From: Nitrososphaeraceae archaeon
GTDB taxonomy: Archaea > Thermoproteota > Nitrososphaeria > Nitrososphaerales > Nitrososphaeraceae
Direction of reading: 5' to 3'
DNA length: 6,410 nucleotides
Assembly (NCBI GenBank): GCA_030038695.1
Contig: JASHSN010000299.1
Location: 1-6,410, forward strand
Below, in pieces: positions 1 through 5,457 of this stretch (positions within the stretch are counted from its first letter, which is position 1; the number at the start of each line of letters is the position of its first letter). A program made the translations under genes and the position numbers. Below the pieces are notes generated by a model. That model was not told the DNA's origin. It ran no database searches and was given only the letters and a program-made list of their open reading frames with translations.

Positions 1-28
1 ATGAGTATTAATCAGCGACTGAAACGAA

Positions 29-180
29 TCAGGATTTTTTTAATTTCATTCTTACTGTACCATGCTTTGTGAGCTTTGAATTGATGGGTTCAAGCTCTTC
101 TTCTTCTTTCTTGCTTTTGAGTTCTGATAGCGGACATCCTAGACAACCACATCACAATATACGGGGGCATGTGATCACAG
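29..180 (-). pseudogene. Frame-disrupted trace of a small Cys/His-rich protein
   Basis: Read on the minus strand, one frame gives FHRCDHMPPYIV (about 190 down to 153). The next frame, entered by skipping a single base at 152, gives CGCLGCPLSELKSKKEEEE and continues to a TGA at 29-31. Joined, these would place a C-x-H pair ahead of a C-x-C-x-x-C cluster followed by a charged Lys/Glu helix, which looks like a small zinc-binding protein. No single frame holds both halves, and no start codon is evident in the upstream frame. I read it as a decayed gene or a sequencing frameshift. The Ser-rich plus-strand ORF over the same bases is probably its shadow. No family is assigned, and the whole call could be chance. 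Confidence 0.25.
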
Positions 181-330
181 CGGTGAAATCCAATGAACGC
201 CTATGCTGTGACCACATTATGATTGGTTGGAATTGTTGCCTGCTAACTGTAGCATAACATCCTATAAAGAGGTTCTGACCCGTCTCGGTTCGAAATTCTT
301 AAACCATGAGTAAGATTAATATGATAATTG

Positions 331-340
331 TATAAATTTA
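331..340 (+). promoter_or_regulatory. TATA box candidate for the zinc-ribbon gene
   Basis: TATAAATTTA is a good archaeal TATA element. It predicts a transcription start near 360, giving a leader of about 30 nt to the ATG at 392. A second, weaker TTATAT at 381-386 would instead start transcription near 410 and favour the ATG at 419, so the promoter does not settle the start codon. Confidence 0.4.
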
Positions 341-391
341 CAGAAATATTTAGAAACACCAAATTCAACTTCGTAGAAATTCTTATATCAA

Positions 392-709
392 ATGCTATCG
401 TCACTGTTAAGATTTTCAATGAATAGATTTACTACTTCCAGCACTACTTTTTATGATAAGGGCAAGAGGGACTTCTCAGGTATACATTTTTTGCTATGTC
501 AAGGATGCCTTTGGTGTGCATCTTTTATTGGTATTCATGAACACATGATTACTCAGTGCCCATCCTGCAATAGTTCTAGAGTTGAATCAATGCCTATATC
601 CGAAAAGGAATCATATCGGTTCGATTATGATCCTAAGAGAGGGATAACTCTAGAATTTTTGAAAATTGCAGGATATAGCGGACTCGGGTGTCCTATCGCC
701 TTAACTTAG
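392..709 (+). CDS. Small zinc-ribbon protein of a Nitrososphaerales-type family
   Basis: This 105-residue protein has a cysteine cluster C-x-x-C-x-x-C (residues about 36-42, LLCQGCLWCAS) and a second knuckle CPSC near residue 56. Together these can bind one zinc as a ribbon. After that comes the conserved-looking stretch ESMPISEKESYRFDYDPKRG and ITLEF. I recall similar short zinc-ribbon proteins with this 'MPIS...YDPKRG.TLEF' signature in soil ammonia-oxidising archaea, all of unknown function. A nucleic-acid or protein-binding role is inferred from the zinc fold only. The 16 residues after LEF (ending GCPIALT) look like an added tail. The start may be ATG 392 or ATG 419; neither has a clear Shine-Dalgarno, and two TATA boxes fit one each. 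It appears to be singly transcribed, or transcribed with the short ORF that begins one base after its stop. Confidence 0.75.
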   Translation: MLSSLLRFSMNRFTTSSTTFYDKGKRDFSGIHFLLCQGCLWCASFIGIHEHMITQCPSCNSSRVESMPISEKESYRFDYDPKRGITLEFLKIAGYSGLGCPIALT

Positions 710-710
710 T

Positions 711-842
711 ATGCGTCCAGCCTGTAGAGATAAGCCATTTACAGAAAGTGCAACCAGGACCAAGCCAATTCACACTCTAAAAGCAAGCAACTATGCGTTG
801 TTTCATGAAGATCATATAGTGCCACATGCTATCGTATTATAG
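711..842 (+). CDS. Doubtful 43-residue ORF just after the zinc-ribbon gene
   Basis: An ATG one base beyond the TAG of the preceding gene opens 43 codons (MRPACRDKPF... ending HAIVL) and stops at a TAG, 21 bases before a T8 tract. The tight 1-nt spacing and the terminator-like tract placed after this stop, instead of after the zinc-ribbon stop, are the only arguments for translation. Composition is mixed and basic with two late histidines. There is no membrane segment and no recognisable motif. I do not recognise it, and it may be an untranslated 3' region. Confidence 0.22.
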   Translation: MRPACRDKPFTESATRTKPIHTLKASNYALFHEDHIVPHAIVL

Positions 843-863
843 CTTATTGGAGATAAACATCCG

Positions 864-871
864 TTTTTTTT
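864..871 (+). terminator. T8 tract, likely archaeal terminator
   Basis: An uninterrupted run of eight T follows CCG. Oligo-T runs alone terminate archaeal RNA polymerase. It lies about 155 nt after the zinc-ribbon stop and 21 nt after the stop of the 43-residue ORF. Confidence 0.45.
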
Positions 872-1045
872 AAGGAAGAAACAAAATAAGAGACTGGGGT
901 TAAAGTAGAGTTTATGAAGAAGGTAAGCGATTAAGGGGTAAGCACGTCAAAGTGATATTGGAGGAAGTCGTGGTTTAACAGACTTGAGCGTAAGATGTTC
1001 ATGATAAAATGCCTTTGATTACCACTCAAACCCTATTTTATACTC
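872..1045. other. Intergenic stretch with weak coding traces only
   Basis: No intact gene is visible. Plus-strand positions 904-975 read VYEEGKRLRGKHVKVILEEV between stops with no start codon. This charged, strand-like stretch could be the remnant of a small gene. In a neighbouring frame, GVKVEF just upstream could be its displaced beginning. The evidence is too thin to call a gene. Confidence 0.3.
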
Positions 1046-1051
1046 AAAAAA
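1046..1051 (-). terminator. T6 terminator of the 115-residue gene
   Basis: On the minus strand this is a run of six T (CGAGCTTTTTTGAG), about 20 nt beyond the TAA of the gene at 1072. It fits a simple archaeal oligo-T terminator. Confidence 0.4.
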
Positions 1052-1071
1052 GCTCGAATTGATATAGATGA

Positions 1072-1419
1072 TTACGCTGGAGATGTGGAAGTTGACCCTT
1101 GCCGCTCTCTCAATATTTGTTCAAGTAACCCAATCCGTTCCTCTAGTTTTTCGATCATAGAATCCCTTTGCTGATTCTCTCTAACCAACGTCTCGATGAG
1201 CTTTCTGAGATGTATGGTTGACATGACGTTCAATTTATCGCAAACTGTCGGCAGCGTGGAGTTGCCCATTGCAGCCACTTCAGGGTTCCAAGCCTCTTTC
1301 AAAAGTAAATCAAAGGCGCTTTTATGTCCGAGGTCTACAAGCGCTGCGCGCAACTCCATCTCTAGTTCTGATATTGTCTCTTGATACAACTGTCGGAACG
1401 GAGGAATGATTCGACCCAT
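1072..1419 (-). CDS. Conserved helical protein, Nitrososphaerales-type, unknown function
   Basis: This 115-residue protein is predicted to be almost entirely alpha-helical. Its N-terminal half runs FRQLYQETISELE, then AAFDLLLKEAW-like sequence (here SAFDLLLKEAWNPE), then PTVCDKLNVMSTIH. I recall this order from a multi-copy family of uncharacterised small proteins in Nitrososphaera-like archaea. Residues about 80-110 (EKLEERIGLLEQILRERQ) have heptad spacing and should form a coiled coil, implying self-association or partner binding. The tail is a polar Ser/Thr stretch. There is no signal peptide or membrane helix, so it is cytoplasmic. The ATG at 1419 is supported by a TATA box 27-28 nt upstream, meaning a leaderless mRNA. 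A T6 tract follows the stop, so the gene looks like a complete single transcription unit. Function is unknown. Confidence 0.82.
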   Translation of the reverse strand: MGRIIPPFRQLYQETISELEMELRAALVDLGHKSAFDLLLKEAWNPEVAAMGNSTLPTVCDKLNVMSTIHLRKLIETLVRENQQRDSMIEKLEERIGLLEQILRERQGSTSTSPA

Positions 1420-1442
1420 TTCAAAACCATTCCATGAACAAC

Positions 1443-1450
1443 CATATAAT
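1443..1450 (-). promoter_or_regulatory. TATA box of the 115-residue gene (leaderless)
   Basis: On the minus strand it reads ATTATATG, centred about 27 nt upstream of the ATG at 1419. That distance puts transcription initiation at or within a base or two of the start codon. Confidence 0.5.
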
Positions 1451-1463
1451 GAAGAGAGATACG

Positions 1464-1583
1464 TCAGGACAGGGAGAGTGGAGGATATGGGGTGTGTGCG
1501 GTTATGGCTGGGTCTCCACGTCCACTATATCCACTATACTCGCCTACTTGCTCCTGTTCCCAAATGACAGTAAAGTTGGCCAT
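1464..1583 (-). CDS. 39-residue leaderless small ORF, unknown
   Basis: An ATG at 1583 opens 39 codons ending in TGA: it begins MANFTVIWEQEQVGEYSG, has a YSGYSGRGDP turn region and ends in a Pro/Ser-rich tail. A strong minus-strand TATA element (TATAAAAAATA, 1603-1613) is centred 25 nt upstream of the ATG, exactly the leaderless spacing seen for the next gene downstream. The N-terminus alternates hydrophobic and polar residues as a beta strand would. The middle repeats the SGYSG motif, and the tail is low complexity. There is no cysteine, membrane helix or signal peptide. It ends 44 nt before the 115-residue gene, which has its own promoter, so the two are probably separate units. I do not recognise a family. 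It could be a real microprotein or the leader of a longer non-coding RNA. Confidence 0.4.
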   Translation of the reverse strand: MANFTVIWEQEQVGEYSGYSGRGDPAITAHTPYPPLSLS

Positions 1584-1602
1584 TAACCACTACCATTTTG
1601 CA

Positions 1603-1613
1603 TATTTTTTATA
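1603..1613 (-). promoter_or_regulatory. TATA box for the 39-residue ORF
   Basis: The minus-strand sequence is TATAAAAAATA, centred about 25 nt upstream of ATG 1583. It lies beyond the T-tract terminator of the recombinase, so it would start an independent transcript. Confidence 0.45.
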
Positions 1614-1660
1614 AGAAGGGTGGCAACCATTGAATCGCGCATTGATGGATAGACCGAATT

Positions 1661-1680
1661 AAAAAGGCACGGAAAAAAAT
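1661..1680 (-). terminator. Double T-tract terminator of the recombinase
   Basis: The minus strand carries T7 (1673-1679) and T5 (1661-1665) separated by CCGTGCC, 70-90 nt after the recombinase stop. This is a typical arrangement for archaeal intrinsic termination. Confidence 0.4.
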
Positions 1681-1750
1681 ATTAGCAAACAAACTGTGCT
1701 TATGAATTGGATTTGATTCAAACTCCCTTTACGGAATTAGTAATCCGTGT

Positions 1751-3139
1751 CTACTCTTTGTAGTTTGACCTCATATCTTCCAGCTCTCTTTTATCCTCTT
1801 TTGTCATCTTCCTCCCATCGCCTTCTGGCCATTCGGGCTGATCCATTAATGCGTCAATAGCGAGTCTACTGATCCTGCCTGTTGATCCATCATGAATCAT
1901 TATAGGTTGAGAGTGTTGAGGTTTCCCACCTGGGACCCAGCCTTTTTCCCAATTATAATCGTCTATATAGTTTTGTCTGTCGGTCATCAATTGGGATACT
2001 TGTGTCATGAGTGTTTGTATCTGTTCATCCCTCTCCTTGTTTGACTGGTTGATCAACTCTTGGACTTGTGCCTGTTCAGCAGATTTGATTTCATCAAGAG
2101 CCAACTGTGTCAGAGGATAGTTACATCCGGACCCTTCACAAAATTTGCTTTCAGACCTGTTGACATATCTACAACGAGGGCAAGGTGTTGAAACTGATTG
2201 TGGTTGCCTGTCTGTTATCTCTATCCCATAACTCTCAAGTATCTTAGCCTTAGTATCATAACCGATCTTATGTTTGATATACCGATTACCCTGTTTGGTA
2301 TCCATTGACCAGCGTACTTTCTTCTTAAGAGCGTATTCCGGCAGAATATCCGAATCATGACTAATAGATGAGTGTCTGAAACAATATGGATTCCACTTTT
2401 TCGTCCTTAGTAGAAACTCCAACTTTTGTCTTTGGTGTACGGAGAGAGAACCACTTTCCACCAGTCGTTTGATGCGTGACTGCAACTGATCCATAACCTG
2501 GTTGATTACTTCAGGCCTTACAGGTTTACCGTTGATGAGATTGCATATGAGTCTAGCCCCAGGCTCGTTCTTGAGAGGATGCTTGTTTATCCAATCGCGA
2601 ATATACGGAAATGATGTGGTTAGTAGGATGGCACCACCACCTGTCTTGGTATTAGGTGGGATCACAGCCTCTCCATATCGCTCACCTAATTTTACATGTT
2701 TTAATTTCAGAGCCGTGATTTCGTGAGGGCGACCGTTCACATCCCACGACAAAGTGATGATGGCCTGGTTTCTGAGTTCTGGTTCATATTGCACAATCTC
2801 TAACATCTCGTCTACTTCCCAGATGTCGTTAATGTCATAAGGACTATCTCTTAGGGGCTTCTTGGCTTTTATTTTCAGAAAGGGCGGCGTTTCCCATTCA
2901 TCATCGGGCCGTGACCTGTTCGTCAACCATCTGAAGAATGTGATAATTAGTCCTCGGTAACGATTCCAAGTCTCAATATACCTTCCCTCTTCATCATGTT
3001 CTCGTTCGATCCACCGACCATTGTTGCGATCATATCTATGGTTGAGAAATGTTAAGATCTGTTCTTTACTAGTGATGGAGGTGAAAGACTGGCCGCCATA
3101 AAACTTATCAAAAGATATCATCAACTCCAACTGGTTCAC
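1751..3139 (-). CDS. Tyrosine recombinase (integrase) with zinc ribbon; 5' part cut off by a stop
   Basis: Tyrosine recombinases cut and rejoin DNA through a 3'-phosphotyrosine. In the 462 residues read from GTG 3139, the first ~115 form the core-binding domain and ~116-300 the catalytic domain. Visible catalytic residues are Arg137 (NGRPHE), hairpin Lys165 (NTKTGGG), Arg255 (CFRHS), Trp277 in the place of the last His, and nucleophile Tyr287 (NRYIKH). The usual box II His is Tyr252. A CxxC-x10-CxxxxC zinc ribbon follows (C320, C323, C334, C339), then a glutamine-rich coiled coil (about 345-390) and a charged tail. This layout is common in Nitrososphaerales integrases. The frame stays open upstream to a TGA at 3170-3172 and resumes beyond it, so GTG 3139 is an annotation convenience or a rescue start, not the ancestral one. 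The catalytic domain is intact. No partner excisionase or att repeat is visible. Confidence 0.88.
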   Translation of the reverse strand: MNQLELMISFDKFYGGQSFTSITSKEQILTFLNHRYDRNNGRWIEREHDEEGRYIETWNRYRGLIITFFRWLTNRSRPDDEWETPPFLKIKAKKPLRDSPYDINDIWEVDEMLEIVQYEPELRNQAIITLSWDVNGRPHEITALKLKHVKLGERYGEAVIPPNTKTGGGAILLTTSFPYIRDWINKHPLKNEPGARLICNLINGKPVRPEVINQVMDQLQSRIKRLVESGSLSVHQRQKLEFLLRTKKWNPYCFRHSSISHDSDILPEYALKKKVRWSMDTKQGNRYIKHKIGYDTKAKILESYGIEITDRQPQSVSTPCPRCRYVNRSESKFCEGSGCNYPLTQLALDEIKSAEQAQVQELINQSNKERDEQIQTLMTQVSQLMTDRQNYIDDYNWEKGWVPGGKPQHSQPIMIHDGSTGRISRLAIDALMDQPEWPEGDGRKMTKEDKRELEDMRSNYKE

Positions 3140-3298
3140 AAGATTTCGATCACTCTTGCGGTCCTTTGATCACATATGCTCGACAAACTCATTCAGGATA
3201 CCATGATTAGTTTCAGAGACCGAATCGAGTTTCCTGAGGGTTGTGGCGATACACGCGGGCATTTTGCTATTAAAGATGGGGGGGATATAAGCTGTCAT
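3140..3298 (-). pseudogene. Severed N-terminus of the integrase (in-frame TGA)
   Basis: From ATG 3298 on the minus strand, in the same frame as the recombinase, 42 residues read as MTAYIPPIF, then TTLRKLDSVSETNHGILNEF and VEHM, followed by TGA (3170-3172). Ten more codons (SKDRKSDRNL) join without a break to the annotated GTG. The sequence has the look of an integrase core-binding (SAM-like) domain: a short leader, then a helix 'SxxNxxIxxxFxxHM' and a basic SKDRKSDRN linker. One change, for example CGA to TGA, would explain the stop. The original gene would then be 1751-3298, about 514 residues. Alternatives are a sequencing error, stop readthrough, or reinitiation at the nearby GTG 3139 or the ATG at 3119-3121. 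Confidence 0.68.
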
Positions 3299-3314
3299 CC
3301 TATACAAGCCTCAT

Positions 3315-3651
3315 ATGATGAAGGCTATGATGACTTACGATCCTATTGCAGTTTCATTATTTACTATTAGCTGGACAGTTGGAATGGCTGGAATGATGTT
3401 TCCGTCCATCACGCCTATGGTTTTACTTTATAATGGACTGATTAGAGCTAATGGTGACGGTAGGGACGACACTAAAGACGATATGTCACACGCCTTAGTT
3501 GTTGAATGGGATGAAAGCCCTAGGAGAAAATTACAATCACCGATTTTTCATAGTTTTCTTAACATAATATTTCTAGGTTCATACCTACCAATATGCTATA
3601 ACGGGGATTGAAAGGAAGCTTTGGTTTCCGAAAAGAGGGCATGGCTTGTGA
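3315..3651 (+). pseudogene. Truncated, frameshifted DUF2182-type membrane protein
   Basis: From ATG 3315 the plus strand reads MMTYDPIAVSLFTISWTVGM, then AGMMFPSITPMVLLYNGLI, a family hallmark of DUF2182 (predicted metal-binding integral membrane proteins), in which 'W..GM.AMM.P...PM..LY' forms a transmembrane helix. A hydrophilic loop (ANGDGRDDTKDDMSH...) leads to the next helix, SFLNIIFLGSYLPI. There the frame runs out at a TGA (3609-3611). The neighbouring frame gives YAITGI (3592-3609), which restores the expected 'SYL..W..TGI' pattern, and then degenerates to a stop at 3649-3651. The first helix, expected upstream, is replaced by the recombinase 5' end on the other strand, and the C-terminal half of the protein is gone. 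I therefore call a gene fragment. DUF2182 function is unknown. Confidence 0.65.
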
Positions 3652-3847
3652 GGATAGGATCGTACAAAAGACGATAGGGACGCATTTGTGAGGTCATTTT
3701 AGAAATACAATCTCACAACGATTTCACCTCTGTGATATGCGTGGTGTTTCTGATCTCCAGATGTAAGAAAGTATTTTTTACCATTCTGATGAAGTTGTTT
3801 CCAGAGATTCGTTTTTTATGTATTCATCCACCATCTGACAAGATAAC
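3652..3847. other. Spacer between gene fragment and nre, nothing recognisable
   Basis: I find only very short minus-strand ORFs (MVDEYIKNESLETTSSEW and a 23-codon one starting MVKNTFLHLEI) without promoter support. No T-run lies on the minus strand after the nre stop, so its terminator is not identified. The stretch may be decayed DUF2182 sequence. Confidence 0.4.
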
Positions 3848-5056
3848 TTATGTTTTCAAATCTATTTTTTTAAAGAAATCTGTAATTCTCATTTGTTCTC
3901 TATTATTATAGATTCTACTATTTCTAATCCATTCACTTTTTGATACATATAGATTGATACATGCAAACGACAATGCATTCTGGAAATCGTTGAACTCGCT
4001 AGCTCTTCCTTTAAGAGCTTTTCTTATTCCCTCTCTTACCTGCCATACTCCTACAGGCATAACATATTCTGGACGAATTTCTCTGAAAATCAATGCAGCT
4101 GCTTTATGTCTTCGTTTAAAAAGATGTTCAATTACACCTAATCTGCCTGCAAAATATGCGCCACCAATAGAAGGATAATGATCTAAACCATTTGCATTTT
4201 CAAAATCACTTCCAACTCCATAATTTCCATTATTATCATACCACGCTTCCTGCATCTCGAAGCTCCAGATATCTTCGGGAATTAAAATTACCGAATAATG
4301 ATTACCCAAATGAATATGTCTATAGACCTCAAAGAAATCAATCGTTGGAGATGTCTCAATAGCTTTTATCAAACTTGTTGAAATAATATCATCTGTCGCT
4401 GAAATACTCCACCTTGTAGGAACTAGCCTTCTATTTTTTTGTAATCCTAGCATTCCCATACTAAGAACTCGTTGGATTCTACTGACTTCTACTCCATGTT
4501 GATAAAGATTTATTATGCCTTCTGTCGAGCACAGATCCTTGTCATAAAAAACATCTTCTAGTCTTTGATCTACCGAGAGCGAGGATGAAGTTTTAAACGT
4601 GTTTAAAGGGGCAATAGGGCCAAAGGGCGCTGATTTGGCATCTAAACCGAAATCTTTCTCTTGCTCTATGTCTGCAATAGGCGCCTTTTCGAAGGTTATT
4701 TCGCTTTCTACAGGTTTACTGGTCATAGCTAGTTCTTGTAAAGATTCCACATATTTTCCACATGGATTATGAATATCAACACTTGATACCCCTCTCACGA
4801 GAGAAAATCGATAATTAACGATTTCTTCCAAACTTTTGCCAAGCCACATTTCTGGCGTATCCAATACGGTTGTGTCTCCATGTAGTGGCGGGACCATTGG
4901 TCCAACTTTTACTTTAGGATAACCGTAGCGTCCAACAAACACTGAAGGTGGCGTAGCACCAGAAAGAGTCCTTAGCGAGAACTTGGCAGAATTATCGTTA
5001 AGGAATTTAAACCAATTTTTTTCTAATTGTTCTTTTATTTCATTAGCAGTAGGCAC
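3848..5056 (-). CDS. nreA: Nre-family archaeal DNA repair protein with PIP box
   Basis: The 402-residue protein has the full two-domain Nre layout. The N-terminal domain (about 15-200) carries the signature GATPPSVFVGRYGYPKVKVG, then GPMVPPLHGDTT and NYRFSLVRG. The C-terminal domain (about 205-375) carries LVPTRWSISATDD, IWSFEMQEAW, and REIRPEYVMPVGVWQVREG. The last residues hold QMRITDFF (388-395), a textbook PCNA-interacting (QxxIxxFF) motif. Nre proteins are archaea-specific. In Haloferax, NreA acts with the UvrABC system in repair of mitomycin C damage in a PCNA-dependent way. The N-terminal zinc finger described for some Nre proteins is absent here. No cysteine pair lies upstream either, and an in-frame TAG at 5060-5062 fixes the start at GTG 5056. 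A G6-rich sequence (GGGGGGAT) five bases before that GTG can serve as a ribosome-binding site. The gene is transcribed alone. Confidence 0.93.
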   Translation of the reverse strand: MPTANEIKEQLEKNWFKFLNDNSAKFSLRTLSGATPPSVFVGRYGYPKVKVGPMVPPLHGDTTVLDTPEMWLGKSLEEIVNYRFSLVRGVSSVDIHNPCGKYVESLQELAMTSKPVESEITFEKAPIADIEQEKDFGLDAKSAPFGPIAPLNTFKTSSSLSVDQRLEDVFYDKDLCSTEGIINLYQHGVEVSRIQRVLSMGMLGLQKNRRLVPTRWSISATDDIISTSLIKAIETSPTIDFFEVYRHIHLGNHYSVILIPEDIWSFEMQEAWYDNNGNYGVGSDFENANGLDHYPSIGGAYFAGRLGVIEHLFKRRHKAAALIFREIRPEYVMPVGVWQVREGIRKALKGRASEFNDFQNALSFACINLYVSKSEWIRNSRIYNNREQMRITDFFKKIDLKT

Positions 5057-5061
5057 ATCCT

Positions 5062-5107
5062 ATCCCCCCATATAATAGAACGACAAAAGATTATCTTAAG
5101 ATATATT
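5062..5107 (-). promoter_or_regulatory. nre promoter and ribosome-binding site
   Basis: The minus strand shows AATATATCTTA (5097-5107) as TATA candidate, predicting initiation near 5077 and a leader of about 20 nt that contains GGGGGGAT (5062-5069), five bases before GTG 5056. A second AT-rich TATTATATG at about 5070-5078 is only about 17 nt from the GTG, too close to drive this start. Confidence 0.35.
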
Positions 5108-5217
5108 GTAGTAATGAAATAGTTATAGTTTCCGAGCGCTCATAATATTTTAACCACAACTTATGCATACGGACTGTGGCCGGTGCAAGCGGTGATAAGA
5201 ATCGTCTCAGATATCAA

Positions 5218-5243
5218 ATTAGCATATTGCGCATTTTGCTAAT
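5218..5243. repeat. 26-bp near-perfect dyad, candidate operator
   Basis: Arms ATTAGCA (5218-5224) and TGCTAAT (5237-5243) flank a central TGCGCA palindrome (5228-5233). All share the same centre between 5230 and 5231, and 11 of 13 symmetric pairs match. The size and symmetry suit a dimeric helix-turn-helix repressor site. It lies in the 401-base region between the divergent nre and membrane-protein genes, about 160 bases from nre and 215 from the other start. Confidence 0.4.
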
Positions 5244-5335
5244 GGTTGAATAAATATTGAATAATGAAAATAGTGTGATAAACGAAGCTTTACTGAAAAT
5301 AGTTTTAATAGTTCACGATGATTTAAATGTTTGTG

Positions 5336-5445
5336 GTGGTAGCCAGCCGCTTGCTGCCACGACAACTTCAGCTCGAATTGGATTCAACTACCGACCTTGT
5401 CACATTTACAACCCTCTGATCTGGCAAAGATCCGAAGGCTGTTTG
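5336..5445. other. GC-rich structured intergenic segment, faint tRNA likeness
   Basis: Within the AT-rich 5057-5457 spacer, 5336-5360 forms an 8-bp stem GTGGTAGC/GCTGCCAC with one G-T pair and a 9-base loop. A second hairpin, GATCT-ggcaa-AGATC, lies at 5418-5432. Read on the minus strand, 5360-5445 recalls a tRNA: GATC...GATC D-arm, a TTGTAAA anticodon-like loop, and AGGTCGGTAG followed by TTGAATC as a T-arm. The anticodon stem (GAGGG against TGTGA) does not pair and the acceptor ends do not match, so an intact tRNA is not supported. It could be a decayed tRNA copy or an unrelated structured RNA. A plus-strand ORF from a TTG at 5257 crosses it and is not convincing. Confidence 0.25.
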
Positions 5446-5457
5446 AAATAAAACTCA

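Noticed and set aside
1..72. Plus-strand frame from the window's first base ending at TGA 70-72
   Set aside because: It has only 23 codons, and the ATG at base 1 may be a coincidence of the window edge; it overlaps the minus-strand trace, and nothing supports it as the end of a gene.
69..257. 62-codon plus-strand ORF with a serine run
   Set aside because: It has a GTG start without promoter, and the serine run is the complement of the Lys/Glu-rich tail on the minus strand.
1196..1384. 62-codon plus-strand ORF inside the 115-residue gene
   Set aside because: It is antisense to a gene with family-like sequence and promoter and terminator support; its own translation is low in identity cues and has no promoter.
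2502..2726. 74-codon plus-strand ORF within the integrase
   Set aside because: It is antisense to the catalytic domain, which is clearly coding on the minus strand.
3176..3370. 64-codon plus-strand ORF over the integrase 5' end
   Set aside because: It overlaps both the integrase N-terminal frame and the DUF2182 fragment in other frames, both of which show family features; this frame shows none.
5257..5451. 64-codon plus-strand ORF starting with TTG
   Set aside because: It has a weak start codon and crosses the GC-rich hairpin and tRNA-like antisense segment; its translation resembles the kind of peptide obtained by reading structural RNA backwards.
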